Positions 34,086 to 45,669 of a stretch of 64,000 bases of DNA are shown piece after piece; within the stretch, counting starts at the first letter, position 1; the number at the start of each line of letters is the position of its first letter. The stretch spans positions 124,001-188,000 of the forward strand of contig JANEZZ010001504.1 of the NCBI GenBank assembly GCA_026122225.1. Direction: 5' to 3'. The stretch is from Heloderma charlesbogerti. Taxonomy: Eukaryota > Chordata > Lepidosauria > Squamata > Helodermatidae. Below the pieces are notes generated by a model. The model had not been told where the DNA came from. It saw only the letters and a list, made by a program, of their open reading frames with translations, and ran no database searches. The position numbers were made by a program, and so were the translations under genes.

Positions 34086-34394
34086 TCAGCCATTTTCAGG
34101 GTGCATGTAAAAAAAAATATGCCTTTCATTCTTTTTGGGAATACAATACTCCTCAAATCTTAACATTACTGCACTGAACTTCATGTTTTCCCCTTCCGCA
34201 AACTGGAAGTTATTGTAAATCTCTAGTGCTTCCTCCCCCACCACATGAAGCAGTATCGACGATTTTATTTTATCAGAGTTCCCTTCAGCCCCTGTGGCTG
34301 CCAAATAGAGTTCAAATCTTTGCTTGAATTTTCTCCAGTTTTCTGCAACATTCCCAGACATTTGCAGGCTGGATGGGCATTGTAACAGCTCCAT
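34086..34394 (-). pseudogene. Gypsy-type gag, N-terminal fragment
   Basis: It has WRKFKQRFELYLAATG and VGEEALEIYNNFQF, typical of the capsid domain of gypsy gag. The frame is lost between this and the next gag fragment (33960..34085). Confidence 0.8.
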
Positions 34395-34538
34395 AGTTAC
34401 CTTTGTGCTGTAGAAGCTGGTGGTTCTGCTGCTAAATCAAGGCCAGGCCACAGGCCTTGTGTAGGGCCCTGCTTGCCCACAGCACTCAGCTGGCCCAAGG
34501 CAGAAGAAAGCTACACAGTTTCAGAATCCTTGTGGCCT

Positions 34539-34553
34539 CCATTTCTGACACCA
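34539..34553 (-). other. Primer-binding site, probably tRNA-Leu
   Basis: Abutting the 5' LTR the minus strand reads TGGTGTCAGAAATGG, complementary (about 13 of 15) to the 3' end of vertebrate tRNA-Leu(CAG) including CCA. Position and sequence define the orientation of the element. Confidence 0.75.
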
Positions 34554-34747
34554 TGCAATAAGTTTGGGTCCATATCGTAAGAAGATAACATGGTGGTTTG
34601 TATTGAATAGAGTTGTAACAACAAGCAGTTCTTTGTTGGAGCTCTCCCAGCTAGTCCAGGCTCCACCCTCTCACCCCACTCTCCAGGGATCATCTCCAAA
34701 TTCCCATCCCAATGTTTCTTGTAAGGAAATGTCTCTAAATTACTACA
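34554..34747 (-). repeat. 5' LTR of the gypsy-type element
   Basis: 194 bp, plus strand TGCAATAAGTTTGGGTCC to AAATTACTACA; partner of 29489..29683 with scattered substitutions. Confidence 0.9.
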
Positions 34748-35060
34748 ATCTGCAGTACCCATGCAGGCAGGGCACCAATCACCATGCAATGACGGCAGGA
34801 ACATCATGACACCATGGTACACAGGTTGCATCTCCCACACACAATGTATATGAGCAGGCTAAGGTCTTACAGTGCCTCACTCATCGAAGGTCTTGATGGC
34901 TTAGTGGTTAGGAGCGCATCAGCCAACTCCTGCAGCTGCAAGCTCCAGGGCTCTCCCCCTGTGGAGTGGCAGCCCAAATACAGCCTACAAACAGCATTTT
35001 TAACATGGAAATAGCCAGTACTGGATAGGGAAGGAAGGAGTGCCACGCCAACAGCCCACT
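34748..35060. other. Unassigned sequence
   Basis: A short tRNA-like motif (GGCTTAGTGGTTAGGAGCGC near 34898) hints at a SINE head; otherwise nothing recognised. Confidence 0.35.
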
Positions 35061-35067
35061 CCATCAA

Positions 35068-35222
35068 CAGAGGCTGGTGGCTCTGATGCCAGTAGGGCAG
35101 GGAATTTGCTTCGTTTTTCAGTCAGAACCAGCCAGAACTCTAAAGGATCTATACAAGGTCTTGATTGAAACCTGGAGCAGATTCACTGTCCCACTGATAT
35201 CGGAGCCACCAACCTCCACTGC
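35068..35222. repeat. Palindromic hAT-like MITE, second copy
   Basis: AGAGGCTGGTGGCTCTGATG and ATCGGAGCCACCAACCTCCA are inverted; the inner AGAACTCTAAAGGAT matches 12190..12210. Confidence 0.7.
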
Positions 35223-35479
35223 ACTCCGTATCCCAGACACTAGGAAGTGATATGCTGAGTCCACTGACAACAGATCCTGCCAGGTGAAGGATTTCAACTA
35301 TGGTTGCAGTGATTCCACAGTCAGTCTTTGTATAACTGCATCTCTAACAGGTTTGTGTTGGTGTTTGTGTGACGGGAACAAGCCATTTGCAAGGGAGAGG
35401 GATGTGGGACAACACAAAGAAGAAAGCACACAGCAAACTCACAAGAGGCAATACTTATCAGCCTATGCTGATATACCAG

Positions 35480-35640
35480 CTGTGACTGGGCGGTTCCAGA
35501 CACCACTTTTTATTGCACCATCACCATCACCCTACCTCATTCGCGGAATTTTATGGGAGGTCCAGACAGTGTCATCTTCCACTCATAAGCCTCCCACGTT
35601 CCCCCACGATTTCTTCCATATTTTTTTCTTACTGCAGAAA
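35480..35640 (+). repeat. Unclassified dispersed repeat (GGAATTTTATGGG segment)
   Basis: GCGGAATTTTATGGGAGGTC, CAGACAGTGTCATCTTCC and CCACGATTTCTTCC recur in the same order at 48615..48720 (TGGAATTTTATGGGGTCCAG) and, weaker, at 48060..48130. Confidence 0.6.
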
Positions 35641-35649
35641 ATCAGTGGT

Positions 35650-35716
35650 CAGGAGTCATGGGAATTGTAGACCAAAGCATCTGGAGGGCACCAGGTTGGG
35701 GAAAGCTGATCTAAAG
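35650..35716. repeat. MITE half copy, CCAACCTGG family
   Basis: GTCATGGGAATTGTAGACC and GGAGGGCACCAGGTTGGGGA: right half of the palindromic element. Confidence 0.65.
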
Positions 35717-35819
35717 GAATATCTCCTCCTGTACTCAAGCCCTCAGGTAATCTCTGGAGGACCTCCTCTGGGTGCCCCCACCAAAAGAAGAGGTGGATGG
35801 CTAGAAAAGAGAGAGCCTT

Positions 35820-36175
35820 TCTACACAAGGCTTTTATTAAGTGTTTGTGACAGCTCAATCACAGTAGTTTGCAGGTCCTTTACATGACGTCATCCTCCTC
35901 CAGGGCCTCTCCTGTGTTTTTCAACGATTATCACAGGTTTTTTTCCCTAAAGAGGTAAGTCTGATATTATTTAGAAATGGTGGAAGAGAGTCTTCTGTAA
36001 TTGCGCAGTTCCATTATACCACACTGCCATCTAGTAGTTGTATAATGAAACATATAGAAAGGCAGAGAAAGACCCACACACCTGGAAAAAAGCATGTGTA
36101 AAGGAGCTGACCTTAATCCTGCAAAGAATCCGGAAACAGAAGCCTCGGTAAATGCGCAGGATAAAAGCCACATGC
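35820..36175 (+). repeat. Unclassified dispersed repeat (ACAAGGCTTTTATT family), copy 2
   Basis: CTACACAAGGCTTTTATTAA, AGTTTGCAGGTCCTTTACAT, CATCCTCCTCCAGGGCCTCT and GCAAAGAATCCGGAAACAGA. Uninterrupted counterpart of 25785..26430; a third, partial copy is at 47605..47760. Confidence 0.6.
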
Positions 36176-36440
36176 AGAAATGCCCAGAGGGCCTTCTCAG
36201 ATGTGGCACTGTATATATGGAATACCCTCCCCTCACCTGGCACTGACACTGCTATCTTTAAGGCACCAGGCAAAGTCTTTTCTCCCAGGCACGTTAGGCT
36301 TTTAGACTGGAATTTATGGCTATTTTTATATATTGTTTTTCCTGTGCTGTTTGTGCTTTTTGTATCACATTTTATTCTTTTAGCTTTGTCAGCTGTGTCC
36401 AGAGAACTCTTATCATTGGAAATATTAAAAATATAAGGAA
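36176..36440 (+). repeat. L2-like LINE 3' end
   Basis: Translates with CRNAQRAFSDVALYIWNTLP then a K-F-F-S region, the conserved C-terminus of L2-like RT proteins, followed by a 3' UTR ending in an A-rich tail. Confidence 0.7.
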
Positions 36441-37185
36441 AAAAATAATACAGTGACCTAGGGTGAAACTATACATTGCATTAGTTTGCGCAGGTTGTAG
36501 CAGAGGCTTATCTTTTCTTTTCTTTTTTTACTCTAAAGTAAGTGGTCCCAATTCAGATTGTGAACACTGTGTACTGGGGTGGGAGGAGTTAAGTCTCCCC
36601 CCACCATTTGCTCCCCCAAGTCCACAAAGACACATGGGGATTTAAAAAAAAGGGGGAAAAGCCTCCATTAGCACCATTCTTTTCAACTGCACACGCACAG
36701 AGGGCACTGGATTTCAGGAAGCAAATGGGGGAGGGAGGTTTAATCCACCCTCCTAGTGCATGGTGGTCCAAATCTTAATTGGAGCCACATGCACTTACTC
36801 TAGAGCAAAAAACACAACACCTCAGCTACATGCTACACTATTAACACAATGTGTAGTCTGATGCCCAGAAGGTAGTTCAGTGAGAAGCAGAAGTGTGGGC
36901 TTCTTTGAGCCCCTCTTGAGGGAGACATAAATGTGGCTCCACAAGGAAAAGCCCCCATTTTGGAGGTCCTACTGGCAACAATAAGTTTCAATGGAAAGGC
37001 AGCAGGACTAGTCCAGCATTCTGCTTCCCAGATTGGCAAAGTAGAAATGTCTCCAAGACGCACACAAATAGGGCATGAAAGGAACAGGTCGCCAAAGTAC
37101 CGAACCCCTCCCCACTCCCCAACAGCAAGTAGTATTGAATGGCACATTGCCACTGAACATCTCGCTGTCATGGCTGTTAGCTGTT
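36441..37185. other. Unassigned sequence
   Basis: No repeat family recognised. Confidence 0.3.
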
Positions 37186-37530
37186 AATAGACACGTCCTC
37201 CATCCACTTGTCTAATCTCCTTTTAAAGCTAACTAAACCTGCGGCCATCACCACATCCTGTTGCACAAATTAATTACATACAGTGTGGAAAAGTAATTTC
37301 TTTCATCAAGCCCAAATCTCCTGCCCATCAGTTCAATTGAGTACTAGTATTATGAGAGAGGGACAAAAATATGTTTTATCAATTTTCACCACACCATTCG
37401 TACTTCCATAAATCTCCCTTTCCTTGTCTTTCCCTCCCTAAACTAAAATTCCTCTAATATCTTAGCCTTTGCTTGTATGGAAGGAGCTCTGATCCTTTAT
37501 TATTTTGGTTGCTTTTTTGGTACCTTTTCC
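37186..37530 (-). repeat. CR1 LINE 3' UTR (inverted)
   Basis: CTAATCTCCTTTTAAAGC, GGCCATCACCACATCCTGTT, AGTGTGGAAAAGTAATTTC and TGGTTGCTTTTTTGGTACC follow CR1 3' landmarks in order. Confidence 0.75.
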
Positions 37531-38380
37531 TGCCCCATGCTAGCTAAAACACACCCAAGAACGGGAAAAGGGGGAGAAGGGGGATAGAGAGAAGTGACAC
37601 CTCAGAGTGCAAGAGACCTTGAGTAATGGAGGTCAAATATATATTCTGTAAAACTGTTGCCTCCTGAATGGATACTGCCAAGCCGTAGAAGTAATGCCTT
37701 GGCAGCAGGAGAAGAGTAACCGACAAGGCTTTTAGAAATCTCCTGGAGGAGGGAAGATTTGAGGTTAACTGGCAAAGCTGCTTTCTCAAGAACAGAATGA
37801 ACCTTGACATAACCTTCAAGCCACAGATCTGCATAAGTGTTGCACTGGCAATGTAATGGGTGAGCAAAAACTCCATTACAACTATACAGTGAATATGTCT
37901 GCCCTGAATAAGAGGCGGGTTTGAGTTAGGGCTTGGTTGCTCTCAAAATCAGATCTCTGACAAAATAGTGGCCATCGTGCAAATAGAAAGGGCCTCCTGT
38001 TATCTTTAAGATGGGGATGGGGTACCCAAGGGCTGAATTACAGAGAAGCTCCTGGGGACCACATTCCAGTGGTGGGCGTGGGCAAAGGCAAAAGGGGTGA
38101 AGCCCCAAATTCCAAAAATACCATCATATTGTAGCTTAAAGCTCTTACTTTTCATATATGTGGGAAAAAAAACTTTTGTTAATTGTAGTGGAGGTTACTT
38201 TCAAATACATACGTCTGGTATTTCAGCCTTAGAGTAGGGATATCCATCACTTGGAAAGCCAGCCCTTTGGGGGTTCAATGCAGTTCCGCTGCCTGCCTGA
38301 TTCAGCTTGCATTTGTGAGCTGAGCTGTGACTTTTCAGAACTCTGGGGACTTGTTGCTTATTTTCTTCTTTTGTCAGGTT
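37531..38380. other. Unassigned sequence
   Basis: Unique-looking; 38030..38110 resembles 27540..27620 (ACCACATTCCAGTGGTGGGC / GCCACATTCTAGTGGTGGGT), a weak dispersed repeat. Confidence 0.35.
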
Positions 38381-38383
38381 ACA

Positions 38384-38520
38384 GTTCGCACAAATAGAGA
38401 TTTGCACAAATTGCTGCCAAAATTTGCATAATTTGTACAAATTGCGGTTGTACTTTGCACAATTTGTGCAAATTACACAAATCTGTGCAAACTGCAACCA
38501 TAATTTGCGGAAATTGAAAA
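38384..38520. repeat. Cluster of TTTGCACAAATT palindromic units
   Basis: At least eight related 10-12-mers in both orientations (TTTGCACAAATT, AATTTGCATAATTTG, AATTTGTGCAAATT, TTGCGGAAATTG) within 137 bp. The centre GCACAATTTGTGC at 38457..38469 is a near-perfect palindrome. Confidence 0.8.
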
Positions 38521-39385
38521 ACACAGAAAATCCACTAACTGGCCCAACTTGCTGCAGACCAAGTCAGGCCAATAAGCAGAAAATGGACCAAAGTCTGGGA
38601 GACTGAACCAATGAAAACTCATCAAACTCCACCCCACAAACAGATTGCTCCAACAACCCTACTTTAGATTCAGAGGTGTAAGAGAGGCACCAAGAGTTAG
38701 GAAATCCAAATGGCAGGGGGACTCCTTGCTGTATCTTTTTAATGGAGACCAAAGTCTTCAGTCTGAACTTCAACACCATCTCACTCTGCCTACTGCTTAG
38801 ATGAATAATGGGATATAGTTTTAGGTGCCAAATTACCAGAGAATGAAAATGCATTCAGTGGTGAGCTCACACTGCTGTCTAGCTGAGAGTCTTGCATACA
38901 TCATCATTGGGTTATATTTTTGAATAAGCAGCGAAAGCATGATTTCTCTATTTATCAGTTCAGAATTCTAATATTATTGCAGCATTGGCCACATGTGATC
39001 GTTTTAATGGGTTTGTATGACTCCTTTTTAATACATAATTTGATCATTTTATGGAATTATAGTATTCCTCTGAGATCCGAGCTTCTGCTATAGTAACCAT
39101 ACCACAACTAGACAGAAATGGGTGAAGCCAAACTCAAAGGATATCCCTAACAACAGAACCACCCATTCCAGGCAAATGTCCTGTTGGCTTTTAGTAACAC
39201 AGGCAGAGCCAATTATGGTATCCCTATTTTTCTGCATGGTGAGGCACCACCTCTCTGTTAGTCCTTAGGAAAACCTGAGATTTTTTAAAAATTTATTCTG
39301 CATTGGGGTTATTTTATGGCTTTTATATTTAAGGACTATTTTATCTGCTATTTTGTATTGCTATTTTAAAACTGGGATTTTTAAT
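38521..39385. other. Unassigned sequence
   Basis: No repeat or gene recognised; AT-rich at 39270..39380. Confidence 0.3.
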
Positions 39386-39387
39386 GT

Positions 39388-39516
39388 ATTGCAGCCATTC
39401 CCAACCTGTTGCCCTCCAGATGTATTGGACTACAACTCCCATAATCCCACAGGCTGGGGATGCTGGGAGTTGTAGTCCAGCACATCTGGAGGGTGCCCGG
39501 TTGGGGAAAGCTATTG
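39388..39516. repeat. Palindromic MITE, CCAACCTGTTGCCCTCCAGA
   Basis: Best-preserved copy: TTGCCCTCCAGATGTATTGG and GGACTACAACTCCCATAATC are inverted in GGGAGTTGTAGTCC and CACATCTGGAGGGTGCCCGG. Flanks AATGTATT and ATTGTATT give a possible 8-bp target duplication (7 of 8), pointing to hAT. Confidence 0.8.
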
Positions 39517-40252
39517 TATTGTATCAACTACTTGTGATCCTCCTTGGGAGGGTAAAAACACCCTAAAAGGTAGAGATGTATGAGAATTCCATTGTGGAGG
39601 AGCGGTGAAAACTCAATTGATTTTTCTGGTTCAGCCCTGAGGATTTTGTTCCGTTTCCCCCTGATGGCATCAACTCGATCTGTAGCGAGTTGAGCCAATA
39701 CAGATTCTGTATTTTCTTTAATGGTAGCAATTTGTACAGTTATGTGTGTGGTGGGGGAATCTTTAAATTTGTGCAAATGGTGTCATAAGTTTTTTTTTTT
39801 AAAAGCTGTTATTGGCAATCTTGCAGAAGACCACACGATGGCATCTCCGCCTGTCATCTATGTAGCTCCCCAGAGGCATATTCCCCTCTTCTTAATATCC
39901 TTTTCAGTTTCATTCTCTCCCCATACTTCCTCCTTTAGCCCAGCAGAGTCATATTCCAAAGAACTTGTCAATTCCTGTAAACCCCCCCACCCCCAAGAAG
40001 TGCCAAAGTGGAGGATGAAATTGACAAGTTGACACAGCGGCCATCCCTTACCCTGGCCACAGTAGGACCACAACTACAGTTAAGAGTTTTGGCCCAAGAC
40101 TATGGATCTTATTCTTAAATAAACCTATGCTATCTCTCAATCCCACAATTTCTAAGAGGCCTGAACTATGAATATAGTAAGTTGCCTCAATCCACTGAAT
40201 ATAGGCTTTCAGCCCCAATCTAGCAAGAGTTCTACCTATGTAAGCAGCCTTC
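39517..40252. other. Unassigned sequence
   Basis: Nothing recognised up to the Tc1 element. Confidence 0.3.
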
Positions 40253-41907
40253 TACAGTCAGGGCCAGAAATACTGGAACAAGGGTAACTGTTTTGGCAGT
40301 TGGCCTCTGTACACCACCACATTCAAGTTGAAAGGAAACACACCCAGATGGGAGCAAAGTCAGGACTTTCAGCTGTAATTCAAGGGGTTTGACAAAAGTG
40401 GGGCACTAACCATTCAGGAAGGACAGCCAGTGGCATACACACACACCCATCGTTGGGGGCTCATAAGTAATGGAACAAACCAACATCATTTCAAACTTAA
40501 GGATTGCCTTTAATACCTGGATGAAAATCCTTTGCAGTCAATGACTGCCTGAAGTCTGGAACCCACGGACATGACCAAATGCTGAGTTTCCTCCCTCGAG
40601 ATGCTTTGCCAGGCCTTTACTGCAGCTGCCTTCAGCTGCTGCTTGTTTGTGGGTCTTTCTGCCTTCAGTCTTGTCTTCAGTAAGTGAAAAGCATGCTCTA
40701 TTGGGTGGAGATCAGGTGACTGACTTGGCCATTGAAGAACATCCCACTTCTTTGCCTGGAGAAACTCTTGGGTAGCTTTTGCTGTATGTTTGGGTCATTA
40801 TCCATCTGCAATATGAAGTGGCGTCCTATCAGTTTGGCAGCATTCGGCTGAATCTGAGCAGAAAGTATAGCCCTATACACTTCAGAATTCATCCTGCTGC
40901 TTTTATCAGCAGTTAGGTCATCAATAAACACCAGTGACCCGGTTCCATTGGCAGCCATACATGCCCATGCCATAACACTGCCTCCACCATGTTTGGCAGA
41001 TGATGTGGTATGCTTTGGATCATGAGCTGTTCCTTCCCTTCTCCATACTTTTCTCTTCCCATCATTCTGGTACAAGTTAATCTTGATTTCATTAGTCCAC
41101 AGAATCTTATTCCAGAACTGGGCAGGCTTTTTTAGGTGTTTGCTGGCAAAGGCTAATCTGGCCTTTCGGTTCTTGAGCGTTCCCAGTGGTTTGCACCTTG
41201 TTGTGAAGCCTCTGTATTTACATTCATAAAGCCGTCTCTTGACTGTAGATGTCGACAATGACATGCCTACCTCCGCAAGAGCGTTCTTGACCTGGCTAGA
41301 TGTTGTGAAAGGGTTCCTCTTCACCATGAGCAGAATTCTGTGGTCATCCACTTTAGTTGTCTTCTGTGGTCTGCCAGGTCTTTTGCTGTTGCTGAGCTTG
41401 CCAGTTAATTCCTTCTTTTTCAGGATGTTCCAAACTGTTGTATTGGCCTCTCCCACTGTTTTTGCTCTCTCTCTGATGGGTTTATTCTGTTTCCTCAGCC
41501 TAATGATGGCCTCCTTCACTCGCATGGACACCTCTTTGGACCTCCTGTTGGGAGTTCCAGTGAACAGCTACCACATGCAAATGTAACACTCAGAACCACC
41601 TCCAGGCCTTTTATCTGCTTGATGGGTCATGGGGCACCCAGGAAACAGGCCACACCTGGCCATGCAGCTGCTTGTCAGCCATTCGTTCCATTACTTATGA
41701 GCCACCAACGATGGGTGTGTGTGTATGCCCTGGCTGTCCTTCCTGAATGGTTAGTGCCCCACTTTTGTCAAACCCCTTGAATTACAGCTGAAAGTTCTGA
41801 CTTCACTCCCATCTGGGTGTGTTTCCTTTCAACTTCAATGTGGTGGTGTACAGAGGCCAACTGCCAAAACAGTTATCCTTCTTCCAATATTTCTGGCCCT
41901 AACTGTA
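40253..41907 (-). mobile_element. Tc1-like DNA transposon with long terminal inverted repeats
   Basis: Element 40255..41905 (1651 bp) between TA dinucleotides. Ends CAGTCAGGGCCAGAAATA and TATTTCTGGCCCTAACTG. The inverted similarity continues for about 220 bp on each side (40255..40480 and 41680..41905), including CCATCGTTGG and TCATAAGTAATGGAAC, with only scattered differences. This is a long-TIR Tc1 with a single transposase gene on the minus strand. Confidence 0.95.
40599..41531 (-). pseudogene. Tc1-family DDE transposase with a one-base deletion
   Basis: Tc1 transposases excise and reinsert at TA sites. The frame from 41531 gives the bipartite HTH DNA-binding region (residues 1-100, with RPGRPQKT as hinge), then the catalytic domain. 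The first catalytic Asp is replaced: ILWTNEIK has Asn147 where families have WSDE. The second Asp is present (LQMDNDP). A base is missing near 40788..40791, which sends the frame to a stop at 40698. The third catalytic residue (Glu in PIEH, near 40695) and the C-terminus continue in another frame to about 40600. A Met start is at 41525; the frame is also open upstream of it without ATG. One missense at a catalytic Asp plus a frameshift means it is inactive. Confidence 0.92.
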
Positions 41908-42072
41908 TGTACTGCTGATGGGGATGTGCATTATCCACATTGCAGTGCTTGTCCAAACCCCACTGAATTGGCTGGATGCATCTTGTGATACAAATGGGGA
42001 TGTAAATCTATATCGAGGGCCACCAGTTTTTACGCATGGGTAGTTGCTGGACTGAGGCCCTTATGTTACTTA

Positions 42073-42205
42073 GGATGCAATCCTATGCATATTTAGACAG
42101 AAAGAAGTCCTGAAATTCCTAGCATTCCCCAGCCAGTATGGCTGGCTGGGGAATGCTGGGAATTGTAGGACATTTTTCTGTCTAAACCTGTATAGGATTG
42201 TGCCC
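42073..42205. repeat. Palindromic MITE with TTA target duplication
   Basis: TTA flanks at 42070..42072 and 42206..42208. Arms GGATGCAATCCTATGCAT and GTATAGGATTGTGCCC, inner arms GCATTCCCCAGCCAG / CTGGCTGGGGAATGC. The 3-bp TTA duplication suggests PIF/Harbinger, but one copy is thin evidence. Confidence 0.75.
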
Positions 42206-43730
42206 TTAGTGTATTATTGGATTTTGTGGGACCTCTCAAGGTATAAGTGGTGGCTTCAAGTTGAAAGTGTTACTATTAAGACCATGTTCTCAGCTCTCTG
42301 ATGAATATCAGAGATTTAATTTTAATTTAATCTCTTTAATTTTAAGGCTTAATTTACTTTTCTATTTTGTATTTCTATTAGGTAGATGTATATTCCTCTC
42401 ACCCTAAATAGTAAGTAGAAGTTTCTCCTGAAGTATCTTTGGCTTTCCGTGAATAATCTGTTAGTACAGAAATTAATAAATAAACAAGTAAAAAATGAAA
42501 CAGTTTTATAATACCATCTGCAATCTGATGGATTGAATAAGAATAGCATAATTACACATCTGCTCTTTTACTCTTATTAATGACTGTAAAATAAGCACAA
42601 TATGGTGAAGGTTGTAGTCATGGCAACAAGACACACTAGCCTAAGCAATAAGGAAAAGAATGCCATTACAATTCAAGGTGAAATATCTCATCTTTTCACC
42701 CAGGTATGAAAAATAATTCAGAAGAATAAATACACATTCCTTTCCTTTTAATATAATGCTAACCAATTTTCTTTGTATAAGTAGGTGATGATGATGATGA
42801 AATAATAATAATAATAATAGCAGCAGCAGCAATAATGAGAGAGTTTATAAATTAAATTAGAACAAAAATGTGAAGCTCCAAAAAGCAAAAATTCACCCTT
42901 TGGGTGGTGCAAAACCATGCAGCAGCTAAACATCATACTGTCTACGTGGCTTGAGAAGGCAACCCTTAATGAATCTGCTAGTGCCGCCCTCAAAAGAATG
43001 CTCTGGATCTGTCCAATGAATTTCACCAACCATGACTGCTGACTGACTGATTAATCTGAGTTAGAGCCATTTGTCTGTTAATCTTCCCAATTCACAGACT
43101 GATACTTTTGTCTCTGATGCACATGGAGCCTGTTCCTCCGCCCACAAATGAAGAGCTAATGTGCTGGTACAGGAAAGGATTTCAGCAGCTGCAACTTTTC
43201 TCATCCCCCATATGACAAGCCCCCCACCCCACCATGCCTAGAACACTCAGAAAAAGAGAAAGACTTTGAATTGATGCTAACGGGCAATTTTTTCCTGAGG
43301 CTCTTAGCTGCTCGTATGTTGGGGAGGGGGGCTATTTTGATTCATATTGCATTGGGAAGGGAGGAGATAAGCCTCCTCTCCCCACATGCTACATTCCCAG
43401 TAAGGATCACTCCCCTGTAATTAATTACAGTAAAAATAAGATACGTGGCTGCATGCTACGTATTAACTGAACATCTAATTTGGCCCTCAGTGGCAGAATA
43501 CATGCTCAGCAGATTTTGCATGCACAGGTTGTAAGTTCAGGGTTGCATCAATGTTAGCCCTATTAAAAGTAGACCCACTGAAATGAGTCGGACTTAAATT
43601 AAGACTAACATTGGACACAACCCTCTGTCTCTAATATTGCCAGTTAAAGAATCTCGTGTCAGCAGGGCTGGGAAATACCTCTGCTTGCAATAACATGAAA
43701 TGCTACTGCCAATCAGAGCAAATCAGTATT
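42206..43730. other. Unassigned sequence with (AAT)n/(CAG)n run
   Basis: A (GAT)(AAT)(AGC) compound microsatellite occurs at 42787..42835. Nothing else recognised apart from a decayed SINE-like stretch at 43490..43560. Confidence 0.4.
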
Positions 43731-44849
43731 GGACTTGATCAGGGGCGTTGTTACCGCAGGGCCCACCTGGGCACAGGCCCCGGATCTTTTTTTAGCTGTG
43801 CCCTGAATCTTTTGAGCTGCCCTAATTGCCATTTTTTTTTACATATTCCCATTGACTTGCATTAGAAAACAAAAACGGCCATAACGTTTTTAGTTTATAA
43901 GATAAATTCATGACGTTTGGAGGCTTGGAAGCCCCTATAGAGATGACTGAGCCTGCCAAATTTCAGACAGTTAGGTCTAGTGGCTTTTGTGCTTGCCACA
44001 GGTAAAATTTGCTTTTTCCAAGAAAATCTGTCAAAGAGCTATATATTTTTTTGTGCTTCCACATAAATTCATGGAATTTTGGGACCTAGCAGGCCCTGTG
44101 GAGCTGACTGAACCTACCAAATTCCAGGCAGTTAGGTCCAGTGGTTTTTGCTCTAGCCATGCTTAAGGTTTCCTTTTCTCAAAGTCTAAAACAAAAAGCA
44201 AAAACTGTCAAGTCACCCAGCGGATTAGAGATCCTAATCAGAAGGTGTTTAAGGTGACCATCAGGAGGTCACTATCTCTAATCTCTGGTGTAGGGTTTTT
44301 TTGAGGTGCAAAAAACCTCTCTCCCCCTACTTTTCTTTTCTGCTCTTACATGCCCACTGTTGGGAGCTTGCCTGCAATGAAATTTTGAAGAGGGAGAAGG
44401 AAGGGAAGAAAGAGCTCCATGTGAAATACTGGTATTTCACACAGCATCTGATTTCACTGCCCCGCACTGGAACCTTTGGATTCTGCAGAAGTTTAGTAGC
44501 TTCAGTACAGCAAAGGATCCAACTAGCCTCCACAAACTTCTTTCTCCCCCTCCACTTTAATTTCTCCTAAATAGCTGTAGGACTCAAATAATCCCAAAGG
44601 AAGGGTTAGGACTATGTGGCGTCATGATCAAGAAACTGCTGGGGCTTTTAAATAGGTTCTACAGTTTGAAAAAAGCCAGAAAAAGCCCTCCACCACCTCA
44701 CTTCATAAAGCTCATTTAAGTATGTGCAATCATTGCAAACCCTGCACAGCCTCCTAAATTCCTCTGAAGTACTACCTCTCTGAAAGGAACCGCTTGACTT
44801 AGGAAATTCTCTCTACCCCCCACCCCCATGCACATTTCCAATCACCATT

Positions 44850-44925
44850 CTTCCCCTCCCCTCCCCTCCCCTCTCCTCTCCTCCCCTCTCCTGTTCTTTC
44901 TTTCTCTCTCTCTCTCTCTCTTCTT
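44850..44925. repeat. (CTCCC)n and (TC)n simple repeat
   Basis: CCCCTCCCCTCCCCTC repeats followed by (TC)n, inside the 3-kb hAT element. Confidence 0.9.
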
Positions 44926-45669
44926 TATTCCTCCCAGAGCATATCTTGGGGAATTCTTAAAGAGAATTATCTTCAGTGGGCAAGAGAAGTTCTGAACTGT
45001 ATTTGACTTTATACAAACAGAAAAGAGGGTTTGTTTTCCTCCTCCTCCTCACTCAAGTCTTTGAGAAGAGTGGGTTCACATGGCTGCAGAGAAACAAATC
45101 TGGGGCTGTTTTGTTTGTCAGTTGCCATTATCCAGCAATGGGAAGCACAAGTTACTTTTGCAGGGAGGTTTGCACCTTGATGTTCTGCATGTTTACTGAG
45201 AAATAAGCCCTGAGTTGTGAGCATGGTACTGCAAGCTGAATACAGTGCCTACCCAATTCCGTCTAGTGAACTGACTACCCTTTCAGCTCAGTCCTATGCA
45301 TGTTTTGTCATTTGGGGGTTTGTTTGTTTTTTGCATGAACTCTAGCTTCAGTGGTGAGGGAAAAGCACTTAGTTCATGCTCAGAGTTTCTCCATAACTTA
45401 GCCCTAGTTTTGAAAACAGACTCATTGGCTGAATCCTGGTGAAGTTTTGGCACAAATGAAGTTATGGGGAGGAAGATACAATGAGAGCTTGTGCATAAGA
45501 AGGAGGAGGTAGAGAGGAGTTGCACAAAACAAGACATCTGTTTTTATGAAGAGTTGCTGGAGGATGGTAAGATGAGGAGGGATGGTTGCATGGAGGGGAA
45601 TAGAATTGGTAGGGGGAGAATGAAGTGGTCAGTGGTGAAAGAAAAACATTCTGCACATGCTCAGAGGCA

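Larger units (their letters stand above)
29489..34747 (-). mobile_element. Decayed Ty3/gypsy-type LTR retrotransposon
   Basis: Complete LTR-to-LTR element of about 5.26 kb, of which 654 bp is a nested hAT insertion. Order on the minus strand: 5' LTR (34554..34747), primer-binding site, gag, protease, reverse transcriptase, RNase H, integrase, polypurine-like tract, 3' LTR (29489..29683). RT-RNase H-integrase order marks it as Ty3/gypsy. The two LTRs are recognisably alike but differ at many positions, and the coding region is broken at several points, so it is old and cannot be autonomous. No convincing target duplication was found. Confidence 0.93.

Noticed and set aside
29484..34752. Target-site duplication for the gypsy-type element (GTATC / ATCTG)
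   Set aside because: Only ATC is shared and it also occurs at an internal LTR junction, so no duplication can be claimed.
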